Assembly: GCA_017303475.1 (NCBI GenBank)
Contig: JAFLBO010000012.1
Span: 117,869-181,868, forward strand
Origin: Chitinophagales bacterium
Lineage (GTDB): Bacteria > Bacteroidota > Bacteroidia > Chitinophagales > Saprospiraceae
DNA length: 64,000 nt
Direction of reading: 5' to 3'
Shown here: in pieces, positions 24,306-31,822 of the stretch
Numbering within the stretch: the first letter of the stretch is position 1
How the letters are laid out: each line of letters begins with the position of its first letter
Program-made: the position numbers and the translations under genes
The notes under the pieces: generated by a model
The model's database searches: none
Seen by the model: the letters and a program-made list of their open reading frames with translations, nothing else
What the model was told of the DNA's origin: nothing

Positions 24306-24980
24306 CTATTTACTTTGTGACTTCCGAACCAGGCTATCGTGTACAAAGCGACGGGTGAGGTACCAGCAGCGCAGAGAATGTCCTGCTTCTGCTACGAAAA
24401 GCGCTGCCAAACTGAGTCCAACCAATAACTGGTGAGCAAGCTGCATGGGCGTTAGCAGGTGTGGGAAAAAGTAGGGTACTGCCAGAATTTCCAGCGCAAT
24501 TACCACTACGGCCAGCAAAGCAAACATTACCATAGCGGCGCGGGCTTTGAACAACCAGGTTGGTTTTTGGTGCAAGAGCGTGCGGTTCAGTTGGATTGCC
24601 GCCAGTTTATCGTCAGGGTATATTCGGATAATTTCCTTAAGGATACGTTCTGCCTTCACAAAGGCTTCCTGATAATAAAAAGATGCCGCCTTTTGGGTTA
24701 GCAATTGATGGTAAAGATCCTCGCCGCCCCACTGATCCACATTATGCATAATAACCAACTCCAGCAGATGGTCACACATTACCAGGTGTTTGCCAAAATT
24801 GGTTGCTTCATACAGGGCATGAGTGTAACAAAGCGTACAATCCAGGTATTCTTCAAAATCCAGCGAACGGATAGCATCCTCATTTTGCTCATAAAAACGA
24901 ATAATCGCATAGAAGTCGCTCACTTCTATGGACTTAAAATTGCGGTATAATCTTAGTCGTTCTGCCGGAAGAAAATACAT
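24306..24980 (-). CDS. Small membrane protein with helical cytoplasmic domain and two C-terminal TM segments
   Basis: The protein has 224 residues. Residues 1-140 are helical and soluble, with TPR-like spacing (YYQEAFVKAERILKEIIRIYP, about 105-125). Two hydrophobic segments follow at about 147-170 and 180-200, and then a basic tail (RCWYLTRRFVHD). No signal peptide is present, so the N-terminal domain should be cytoplasmic. I do not recognise the family. It is followed on the same strand by the lipoprotein and hutU genes after the CACAAAGG repeat. Confidence 0.7.
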   Translation of the reverse strand: MYFLPAERLRLYRNFKSIEVSDFYAIIRFYEQNEDAIRSLDFEEYLDCTLCYTHALYEATNFGKHLVMCDHLLELVIMHNVDQWGGEDLYHQLLTQKAASFYYQEAFVKAERILKEIIRIYPDDKLAAIQLNRTLLHQKPTWLFKARAAMVMFALLAVVVIALEILAVPYFFPHLLTPMQLAHQLLVGLSLAALFVAEAGHSLRCWYLTRRFVHDSLVRKSQSK

Positions 24981-24996
24981 GACCTAAACTGCCTTA

Positions 24997-25029
24997 CAAA
25001 GATCGGACAGCTTTCCTATAATACGCAAA
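24997..25029 (-). promoter_or_regulatory. Possible promoter of the gene starting at 24980
   Basis: The minus strand has TTTG (25026-25029), a 21-nt spacer and GATCTTTG (24997-25004), one mismatch from TAnnTTTG. Confidence 0.4.
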
Positions 25030-25134
25030 AATATTGCCAAGGGTTGGCCACTATGAGCAATATTATACAAAACATCCATTTTGCTTTCTTCGCGCACTTT
25101 ACGGCGAACTCACAATAAAATCAATTTTTTGTTT

Positions 25135-25142
25135 TATCTTTG
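25135..25142 (+). promoter_or_regulatory. -7 element of the radical SAM gene
   Basis: TATCTTTG is a perfect TAnnTTTG match ending 17 nt before the ATG at 25160. It rules out the longer reading frame that starts at 25034. Confidence 0.6.
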
Positions 25143-25159
25143 CTTCTTTAAAAAACAAA

Positions 25160-26233
25160 ATGTCCAAATCTACTCCGTTTTTAAAAGGTCGGGGGGCACA
25201 GATAAACCCAACTTCTCCATACGAACGTGTGGTGCGCAGCGCCGAACCGCTGGACTGGGCATTGATAGAGAGCGATTGGGAAGAAGCGGATCTCAAAACC
25301 CAATACCTGGAAACTCACCCTAAAACCATTCTGAACAAGGTAGATAGTCCGGATATACCGTTGGAGTGGAGCATGAACCCCTACCAGGGTTGCGAGCATG
25401 GCTGTATTTATTGTTATGCCCGAAACACCCACCCATACTGGGGTTATAGTGCCGGATTGGATTTTGAAAGGAAAATTCTGATAAAGCGCAACGCCGCACA
25501 ATTACTGGAACAGGAACTCAAAAAAAAATCCTGGAAAGCAGCGCCGGTGATGTTTGCCGGCAATACGGATGTATATCAACCTGCCGAGCGTAAATTCGGG
25601 ATAACCCGTGCCTGCCTGGAAGTATTCTGGAAATACCGTCACCCCGTAGGCATGATTACCAAAAACAGCCTGATCCTCCGTGATCTGGATCTCCTGCAAC
25701 AACTGGCCTCCGAAAATCTGGTGCAAGTAGCCATCAGTCTTACTACCCTGCAGGAAGAAATGCGCATGTTTCTGGAACCGCGAACCGCCACTGTTAATCA
25801 GCGACTCAAAACCATAGAAACCCTAAGCAAGGCGGGTATCCCGGTGTTTGTAATGGCCGCTCCAATTATTCCCGGACTAAACGATCACGAAATCATTTCC
25901 ATGGTAAAAGCCGTTGCTGAACGCGGCGCCCTGGGTGTAGGACATACCATGGTACGCCTGAACGGTGATGTAGGGATAATTTTTGAAGACTGGATAAGGA
26001 AAGCCATGCCTGACCGCGCAGATCGGGTGCTCAATCGTATCAAAGACACCCACGGTGGCAGTTTGGAAGAAAAACGCTTCGGAAAACGGATGCGCGGTGA
26101 AGGCAACATTGCCGATATCATCCATGCCCAATTTCGGGTTGCAAAGGAAAAGTTTCTGAAAGACCGAAAAATGCCCGGCTACAACCTGGACCTGCACGAA
26201 CATTTTAAATCGCCACAACTCAGGCTGTTTTGA
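25160..26233 (+). CDS. PA0069-family radical SAM protein
   Basis: The protein has 357 residues from the ATG at 25160. The radical SAM cluster is CEHGCIYC, that is C78, C82 and C85 (CxxxCxxC), binding a 4Fe-4S cluster and S-adenosylmethionine. The preceding EWSMNPYQGC and the following YARNTH are typical of the PA0069/Rv2578c group related to spore photoproduct lyase. A TIM-barrel core follows (VAISLTTL, VFVMAAPIIPGLND, GVGHTMVRLNGDV). The C-terminal tail is basic. The substrate of this group is not established. It stands alone with its own promoter and its stop is followed at once by a GGACGAT repeat element. Confidence 0.88.
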   Translation: MSKSTPFLKGRGAQINPTSPYERVVRSAEPLDWALIESDWEEADLKTQYLETHPKTILNKVDSPDIPLEWSMNPYQGCEHGCIYCYARNTHPYWGYSAGLDFERKILIKRNAAQLLEQELKKKSWKAAPVMFAGNTDVYQPAERKFGITRACLEVFWKYRHPVGMITKNSLILRDLDLLQQLASENLVQVAISLTTLQEEMRMFLEPRTATVNQRLKTIETLSKAGIPVFVMAAPIIPGLNDHEIISMVKAVAERGALGVGHTMVRLNGDVGIIFEDWIRKAMPDRADRVLNRIKDTHGGSLEEKRFGKRMRGEGNIADIIHAQFRVAKEKFLKDRKMPGYNLDLHEHFKSPQLRLF

Positions 26234-26235
26234 AA

Positions 26236-26434
26236 CGACGGGACGATGAACGATGGACGATGGCATGGCAGTTTAAGGCAAAGTGGGTTTTCATTCCCCG
26301 CAAGTGGGACCTACAATAATTTCGCAATCTGGCTTGTGTAGGTCCCCCTGCGGGGGATGACAACCCACGTTGCCCTAACCCTCCACGCAATCCCATCGTT
26401 CATCGTCCATCGTCCATCGTTCATCATCCCCCAT
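26236..26434. repeat. GGACGGT-family hairpin element, copy 2 (degenerate)
   Basis: The left arm (about 26243-26327) and right arm (about 26331-26427) are imperfect complements. The flanking heptamers are of the GGACGAT/GAACGAT form. The arm core keeps GGGTT, a CCCC...GGGG mini-hairpin (right arm CCCCCTGCGGGGG) and ACCTACA. It lies between the convergent radical SAM and secreted-protein genes and encodes the C-terminus of the latter. Confidence 0.82.
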
Positions 26435-26933
26435 CCACTGTTGTAATTAAACAATCCACCAGCACCCGAACAGGCGCAAATTGGATGGTGCCGCCAATAT
26501 GTCCGGCATCTGTACCAAAAACATCTGTCTGGATTTTTGCCCTTCGAATAAGTCCTTCCCCGGCAAACCACCTATACCCCCTGGCGCCAATATTGGGCCC
26601 ACTGACGGTTCCTTCAGTTGGGTCGAGTTGTACCAGGCAATACTGGCAGCGCTCGAGGGCCTCCACAGGTATTCGTTTCTTGAAAACGCCGGAAATAGTG
26701 CTGAAATCATTCGCTTTTTCAGTAAAAACAATTTTCCCCTCCAATACCAACGCATCGCAATCCAGCGCCACTGAATACCGGCAATACCAATCGCCCAGGC
26801 CATAAGTATCTCCATCACCCCTAACAACCCGTGTAGCAGTTATCTCAACATCCTCCAGCTGAATCGTGAAAGACCCCTGCGCAGATAGTACCTGAACAAC
26901 TAAACAACTAAAAAATAACAACAGCTGAGGCAT
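26424..26933 (-). CDS. Small exported protein of unknown function
   Basis: I chose the ATG at 26933 (169 residues) because the signal peptide MPQLLLFFSCLVVQVLSAQ follows it directly; the frame is open upstream to 26987. The mature part is beta-rich, with Trp/Tyr/Cys positions (GDWYCRYSVALDCDALVLEG, ERCQYCLVQLDP) and no recognised domain. No sorting signal is present. The last four residues (VDGG) and the TGA stop come from the repeat element, so the native C-terminus may have been replaced. Confidence 0.6.
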   Translation of the reverse strand: MPQLLLFFSCLVVQVLSAQGSFTIQLEDVEITATRVVRGDGDTYGLGDWYCRYSVALDCDALVLEGKIVFTEKANDFSTISGVFKKRIPVEALERCQYCLVQLDPTEGTVSGPNIGARGYRWFAGEGLIRRAKIQTDVFGTDAGHIGGTIQFAPVRVLVDCLITTVDGG

Positions 26934-27364
26934 ATCCACAACTAACGCAAAAACCAGGCTCCCTGTTTCATGCCACCGGCAATACATAACCTGAAACAGC
27001 CCGGTTCATGACCTTAGTCATACTTCCTCAAGCAGCGCCGCAGCCACCTTTAGCCCGAAAATTGCTTCTGCGAACGGGGTATTTATTCTGTTATAAGGGC
27101 TAATTCAGTCGCCAAACAAAATAAAAACCTGTGCGGAGGTAGAATTGTAACAAAGCTAATTTTTTTTCAGAATTTTAGTTGCATAAAATACAAATTCGCT
27201 TACATTAACCGCCGAAAGCAGAATTTTTCACCAAACAAAACGATTGTTTATGTTCTCTGCCCGTTTACATTTTTAGGTAGCCGATTGATGACTTAGAGCT
27301 TGTTCGAAAAAGTTCATAAAGTCTTCGCTCGTCTACCTTTTCACCAAAATCAGTTCATTGCGTT
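26934..27364. other. 431-nt intergenic region without a gene
   Basis: This is a divergent region between the small exported protein and the EF-G-like gene. No RNA gene was recognised. Two weak promoter candidates face right: TTG-N19-TACATTTT at 27244-27273 and TACCTTTT at 27334-27341, 23 nt before the ATG. Confidence 0.5.
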
Positions 27365-29503
27365 ATGGCAGTTTATTCTACTGACAAAATCCGGAACGTC
27401 GTCCTGTGCGGACACTCCGGATGCGGCAAAACCACCCTTGCCGAAACCATGCTTTTTGAAGCAAAAGCCATTACCCGCCGGGGCTCCGTTGGGGAAGGCA
27501 ACACGCAAAGTGACTACGCTCCGCTGGAGCAGCAACGAGGGCACTCCCTCTTCGCTTCCGTACTTCACTGTACGTGGAAAGACACCAAAATCAACATCCT
27601 CGACACACCTGGTTTGGACGACTTCTCCGGGGAAGTAGTTACGGCATTAAAGGTGGCCGACACAGCGGTGATGTTGCTAAACGCCCGCAGCGGGGTGGAG
27701 GTAGGCACAGAACTGATCTGGGAACACATCGAAAAAAACGACACGCCAACCCTCTTTGTGGTCAACCAGCTCGATCATGAGAAGGCGGATTTTGAAATGA
27801 CGCTCGACCAGGCCCGGAAGCGTTTCGGATCACGGGTATTACCCCTGCAATTCCCTGTAAACCAGGGTCCGGGCTTCAATGCCATCGTGGATGCCCTGCG
27901 CATGGTTATGTATGTTTTCCCTGCCGGAGGCGGCAAACCTGAAAAGAAACCCATCCCGGCAGAACACCAGGCCCGCGCCGATGAATGGCACAATGCTTTG
28001 GTAGAAGCCGCCGCCGAAAACGACGAAGGCCTGATGGAAAAATTCTTCTCAGAAGGCAATTTGAGCGAAGAAGAACTGGCCAAAGGCCTGGGCATAGGCC
28101 TGGCTCACAGGCAATTTTACCCCCTGTTCTGCGTATCCGGTCTGAAGGACATGGGTAGTGGACGGGTGATGGGCTTTATTCACGACATCTGCCCAAGTCC
28201 GGCCGACCGTCCTCCAGCCTCTCTGGAAGGCGGCGGTACCAAGCCCTGCGATCCGGCAGCTCGCCCATGTGTATTTATTTTCAAAACCGTTAATGAGCCC
28301 AAAGTGGGCAATGTGTCTTATTTCAAGGTATTTTCCGGCACGCTCAAAGCAGGTGATGAATTAACCAACGCTGAAAACAGCACCGTAGAACGATTCTCCC
28401 AACTTTTTGAAAGTGAAGGCAAAAACCGCGATCAGGTAGAAGAATTTAAGGCCGGCGACATCGGTTGCACGGTTAAACTCAAAGGCTCGCACACCAATCA
28501 AACCCTCAACCCGAAGGGTTCGGAGTTGAAAATTGAAAAAATTCATTTTCCGCCTTCCCGCATTCGGATGGCAGTAGTGCCGCCCAGCAAGGCAGAAGTG
28601 GAGAAAATGGCGCACGCCCTGCACTCCATCCAGGAAGAAGACCCTACCCTGCTGGTGGAACAAAGCGTGGAACTCAAACAAACCATCATCCAGGGCCAGG
28701 GCGAAATGCACCTGGATATTGTGCGCTTCAAAGCAGAACAAAACTTTGGGGTAAAACTGGAATTCATTGAGCCGCGTATCCCTTACCGCGAAACCATTAC
28801 CAAAGAAGCCAACAAGGATTACCGCCACAAAAAGCAATCCGGTGGCGCCGGTCAGTTTGCCGAGGTTCACATGCGCATTGAACCATATTACGATGGCATG
28901 CCTGCACCACACGACCTGACTACCAAAAACATTGAGGTAGAAGATCTGAAATGGGGAGGCAAGTTTTCGTTCTGTTGGGCCATTGTAGGGGGCTCTATTG
29001 ATGCCCGCTTTACCAACGCCATTAAAAAAGGTATTATGGCTAAAATGGAAGAGGGACCAAGCACCGGATCCTATTGCCGGGATGTGCGCGTAAGCATTTA
29101 CGACGGAAAGATGCACCCTGTAGACTCCAACGATATGGCTTTCCAGATTGCCTCCACCATGGCCTTCAAAGAAGCCTTCCACGATGCCAAGCCTCAGATA
29201 CTAGAGCCTGTGTACGATCTGGAAGTACTTTGCGATTCCGAGGTGATGGGCAATGTAATGGGCGATTTGCAAACCCGCCGCGCTATTATCATGGGTATGG
29301 GCACGGAAGGGCATTACCAGTCTATCAAAGCTAAAGTGCCTCTCAAGGAACTGCACAAATACTCATCCACCCTGCGTGCGCTCACGCAAGGCAAAGCAAA
29401 ATTCACTATGACTTTTGCCGAGTATGCATCGGTTCCGGCGGATATTCAGGCTAAACTTATTGCTGAATACGCTGAGCACAACAAGCACGAGGAACATCAT
29501 TGA
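27365..29503 (+). CDS. EF-G-like translational GTPase (divergent paralogue type)
   Basis: The protein has 712 residues with the whole EF-G domain order. G domain: P-loop GHSGCGKTT at 16-24, QQRGHSL in place of the usual ERGITI, DTPGLDDF in place of DTPGHVDF, and NQLDHE in place of NKMDR. Domain II is around 310-400 and domain III around 405-480. Domain IV has YRHKKQSGGAGQFAEV near 487-502, and domain V ends the protein. These substitutions are typical of the EF-G2/EF-G-like branch rather than canonical FusA, so its role may be in ribosome recycling, stress or regulation instead of bulk translocation. It stands alone and ends in a strong hairpin shared with the convergent arr gene. Confidence 0.88.
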   Translation: MAVYSTDKIRNVVLCGHSGCGKTTLAETMLFEAKAITRRGSVGEGNTQSDYAPLEQQRGHSLFASVLHCTWKDTKINILDTPGLDDFSGEVVTALKVADTAVMLLNARSGVEVGTELIWEHIEKNDTPTLFVVNQLDHEKADFEMTLDQARKRFGSRVLPLQFPVNQGPGFNAIVDALRMVMYVFPAGGGKPEKKPIPAEHQARADEWHNALVEAAAENDEGLMEKFFSEGNLSEEELAKGLGIGLAHRQFYPLFCVSGLKDMGSGRVMGFIHDICPSPADRPPASLEGGGTKPCDPAARPCVFIFKTVNEPKVGNVSYFKVFSGTLKAGDELTNAENSTVERFSQLFESEGKNRDQVEEFKAGDIGCTVKLKGSHTNQTLNPKGSELKIEKIHFPPSRIRMAVVPPSKAEVEKMAHALHSIQEEDPTLLVEQSVELKQTIIQGQGEMHLDIVRFKAEQNFGVKLEFIEPRIPYRETITKEANKDYRHKKQSGGAGQFAEVHMRIEPYYDGMPAPHDLTTKNIEVEDLKWGGKFSFCWAIVGGSIDARFTNAIKKGIMAKMEEGPSTGSYCRDVRVSIYDGKMHPVDSNDMAFQIASTMAFKEAFHDAKPQILEPVYDLEVLCDSEVMGNVMGDLQTRRAIIMGMGTEGHYQSIKAKVPLKELHKYSSTLRALTQGKAKFTMTFAEYASVPADIQAKLIAEYAEHNKHEEHH

Positions 29504-29525
29504 TAATGTGCAGAAAATAAATCAT

Positions 29526-29559
29526 CAGGCCGCTTTCCATTAATTTGGGAAGCGGCCTG
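29526..29559. terminator. Hairpin terminator between the EF-G-like gene and arr
   Basis: A 13-bp stem CAGGCCGCTTTCC/GGGAAGCGGCCTG (29526-29538 with 29547-29559, one G-T pair) with an 8-nt loop lies between the two convergent genes. T-runs are weak on both sides. Confidence 0.7.
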
Positions 29560-29575
29560 TGTCTTATCGCACTAC

Positions 29576-30004
29576 CTATTCATTGAGCGAGCTGATTCCT
29601 TGCTCCCTCAGTTTAGCGAGGGCATCTTTCATGGTCTGAACCTGCTCCGCCGGATGTCCTTCCCATTGGGAAACCTCCCCTACTACCCGAAATGGATGTG
29701 TTGAACGGTAGGACATGGTAGGATTACCCGGAAACTTTTTGTCGGTCAGATCCGGATCATCTTCAATGAGTCCGGTTGGCTCCACCAGGTAGATTCTTCC
29801 GGGGCCATCGCCAGAGGCTAGCTCAGCACCCCAAATAGCGGCATCCAGGGTTGCTGACAAGAAAATATACCTGGCATTTTTTCGATCGCCATAATTAGAC
29901 TGATAGCCAGCCTCAATAAGGTCGCCAACAGCAAGATCAGCCTTCGTGCCATGAAAATAGGTTTGAGCAAAGGGGGTTGGGCGGGATGAAGTATTTTGTT
30001 TCAT
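29576..30004 (-). CDS. arr: Rifampin ADP-ribosyltransferase (Arr)
   Basis: The protein has 142 residues from the ATG at 30004, the usual Arr length; the longer frame to 30109 crosses the promoter. Arr transfers ADP-ribose from NAD+ to a hydroxyl of rifamycins and so inactivates them. Seen here are the family blocks YFHGTKADLAVGDLI (about 16-30), SNYGD, IFLSATLDAAIWGAELA (about 46-63), GPGRIYLVEPTG, EDDPDLTDKKFPGNPTMSYR and RVVGEVSQWEGH. The conserved His, Tyr and Asp positions of the NAD site are intact, so activity is likely. It is a single gene with a near-consensus promoter, and there is no integron or transposon around it, so it looks chromosomal and native. Confidence 0.92.
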   Translation of the reverse strand: MKQNTSSRPTPFAQTYFHGTKADLAVGDLIEAGYQSNYGDRKNARYIFLSATLDAAIWGAELASGDGPGRIYLVEPTGLIEDDPDLTDKKFPGNPTMSYRSTHPFRVVGEVSQWEGHPAEQVQTMKDALAKLREQGISSLNE

Positions 30005-30026
30005 TGTGCTTATTTTGATTAGTTCG

Positions 30027-30058
30027 CAAAGGTACCAGACATCCCTGGCTACCACAAA
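30027..30058 (-). promoter_or_regulatory. Promoter of arr
   Basis: The minus strand has TTTG (30055-30058), a 20-nt spacer and TACCTTTG (30027-30034). This fits the Bacteroidota sigma-ABfr consensus fully and lies 22 nt before the ATG. Confidence 0.75.
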
Positions 30059-30127
30059 GTTGCATGTCCCATTTAACCTTTCCCTCCATCCGCGGTCAAA
30101 AACCCTCAACTATTTGCCTTTCGTTTT

Positions 30128-30985
30128 ATGACACGTTTGATCATACTGCTCTTCCTGAGCCTTTTCTCCGGTTTTATTTTCTTGGGCAATAAAAACGGTC
30201 GCGCCTCACAGGCCCAGCGCGGCAACACGGGCGCCCCTGGCGATGAAACCCAGGGTGGCCAACCCAAAACCTGTCAGGCATGCCACAATCAGGGGCCCAT
30301 TCAGGCCAGCGTTTCTATCAGCGTACTTGACAGTGCCAATAACGCCATCACCCATTACCGACCCGGTTATAAATACAAAGCACGGGTAAGCATAAATGCC
30401 TCCGGGCAAGACCTGAACGGATATGGCTTTCAAATGATCGCCCTGCGTAACGCCAATAATACCGACCTCGACGGTTTTAGCGATGTCAATCCGAACAACT
30501 ACAAAATTGCCAGCATTTCCGGCGGACGCACCTATGCTGAACACAGCAATATTTCGGCCAGCAACATCTTTGACGTGACCTGGACAGCGCCCGTATCCGG
30601 TACCGGAAGCGTCACCTTTTATGCCTCCGGCAACGGAGTAAACAGCAATGGATCCACCACTGGCGATGGCGCCGGACAAAGCTCGCTTACACTGAGCGAA
30701 TTAAGTTCCGGCACTTATGAACAGGAAATATTCAAGCATGCCTGGCAGGTTTCGCCCAATCCGGCCACGGATCAATTGCTGCTTTCAGGGCAAGGACTGG
30801 AAAAAGGGATGCTTCGTATCCGGGTCTTTGACAGTTCAGGGCGTTTAGTGGCCGAAAACGCACAAAATGTTCAAAATGAAGACTTTAGTATTCAAATTTA
30901 TGTTTCAGACTGGCTACCGGGCGCCTATTATATCCAGTTGGAACAAGCTGAAAAACGGCACAGTGTTAAAGTGCTGAAACTTTAA
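30128..30985 (+). CDS. Choice-of-anchor V (Reeler-like) protein with CxxCH motif and T9SS signal
   Basis: The protein has 285 residues. An N-terminal signal/anchor (1-25) is followed by GAPGDE and CQACH near residue 50, a CxxCH motif that could bind heme c. Residues about 60-195 are the reelin-like choice-of-anchor V domain (GYGFQMIALRNANN, WTAPVSGTGSVTFYASGNGVNSNG). The last 75 residues form a type A sorting domain (VSPNPATDQLLLSGQ, final VKVLKL). Proteins of this kind are common in Bacteroidota; heme binding is plausible but unproven. It is divergent from arr with a 123-nt gap. Confidence 0.82.
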   Translation: MTRLIILLFLSLFSGFIFLGNKNGRASQAQRGNTGAPGDETQGGQPKTCQACHNQGPIQASVSISVLDSANNAITHYRPGYKYKARVSINASGQDLNGYGFQMIALRNANNTDLDGFSDVNPNNYKIASISGGRTYAEHSNISASNIFDVTWTAPVSGTGSVTFYASGNGVNSNGSTTGDGAGQSSLTLSELSSGTYEQEIFKHAWQVSPNPATDQLLLSGQGLEKGMLRIRVFDSSGRLVAENAQNVQNEDFSIQIYVSDWLPGAYYIQLEQAEKRHSVKVLKL

Positions 30986-31056
30986 CGCATGAAGCATTGG
31001 TTGGCTGAATGGAAGGCCTTTAACTTCGTGTTGACAAAAGGAATTCATTTTGCCAG

Positions 31057-31064
31057 TTACTTTG
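31057..31064 (+). promoter_or_regulatory. Possible -7 element of the DUF4783 gene
   Basis: TTACTTTG (one mismatch from TAnnTTTG) lies 66 nt before the ATG at 31131, with TTG at 31031-31033. It makes the longer frame from 31050 unlikely. Confidence 0.35.
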
Positions 31065-31130
31065 TATCAAAATAACGTTTCAAATAAAACGTTTAATACA
31101 AACGAACTAACAACCAAATCTGCTTCGATC

Positions 31131-31529
31131 ATGAAGAATCTCATTTTTCTGATGTTCCTCGTACCGGCTTTCGCTTTTGCGAACAATCCGCAGCAAGGCA
31201 ACCCTGCTCTGGAAGCTATTACAGCTGCATTGGGCGCCGGTGACGTGAATGCGCTCTCGAAATATCTGGCTGACAATGTGGAAATTTCCATTCAGGATAA
31301 AGAACAGATGTACACCAAAGCGAAAGCCGCAGAGGTATTGAAAGGTTTCTTTGATACCAACAAACCTAAAGCTTTTGCCCAGGTGCACAAAGGTCAGAGC
31401 CGCGAAAACAGCGATCAATACTGTATCGGTAACCTCAGCGCTACCGCCGGCAATTACCGTGTGTACCTTTATCTGAAGGTAAATGGCTCCAACATCAGCA
31501 TCCAGGAGATGCGTTTCGATAAGGAATAA
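31131..31529 (+). CDS. DUF4783 exported protein (NTF2-like)
   Basis: The protein has 132 residues; the ATG at 31131 opens on signal peptide MKNLIFLMFLVPAFAFA. The mature part matches DUF4783 (AITAALGAGDVNALSKYLADNVEIS, AAEVLKGFFDTNKP, QYCIGNLSATAGNYRVYLYLK), a small NTF2-like fold found in nearly all Bacteroidota. The role is unknown; location is periplasmic. It is a single gene with a good terminator. Confidence 0.85.
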   Translation: MKNLIFLMFLVPAFAFANNPQQGNPALEAITAALGAGDVNALSKYLADNVEISIQDKEQMYTKAKAAEVLKGFFDTNKPKAFAQVHKGQSRENSDQYCIGNLSATAGNYRVYLYLKVNGSNISIQEMRFDKE

Positions 31530-31556
31530 AATTTTTCAGCCCCCTTAACCTCTCAG

Positions 31557-31588
31557 ACGGCTTCGGACCTCAGTGTCCGGAGCCGTTT
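31557..31588 (+). terminator. Terminator of the DUF4783 gene
   Basis: The stem ACGGCTTCGGAC/GTCCGGAGCCGT (31557-31568 with 31575-31586, one G-T pair) has a 6-nt loop and is followed by TTTCT. Confidence 0.75.
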
Positions 31589-31597
31589 CTAGTTTGG

Positions 31598-31822
31598 AAG
31601 GCACAAAGTGGAACCTCAAAGGCACTAAGGCGTGTAACCACAAAGGCACAAAGACACGAAGGCGCGAAGGCCCGAAGGGTTAGCAGCTGCGCTGCCAGAC
31701 ATATATGATGAGGGAGTCCCAAAAGTAATTTTTACATTTTACTCCTTCGCGTCTTTGTGTCTTCGCGCCTTCGTGCCTTTGTGGTTACACGCCTTTGTGT
31801 CTTCGTGGTTCCACTTTGCGCC
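31598..31822. repeat. CACAAAGG-type inverted repeat, copy 2
   Basis: The left arm (about 31598-31671) and right arm (about 31743-31822) are imperfect complements. They are built of units such as GGCACAAAG, GACACGAAGG, CGCGAAGG and a GTGTAACCACAAAGG block present in both. About 70 nt of unrelated sequence lies between. The right arm touches the TAA stop (31823-31825) of the minus-strand gene, which has no other terminator. Confidence 0.85.

Noticed and set aside
26934..27364. Possible RNA gene or riboswitch in the long gap before the EF-G-like gene
   Set aside because: No conserved aptamer core, tRNA arms or strong hairpin could be identified by eye.
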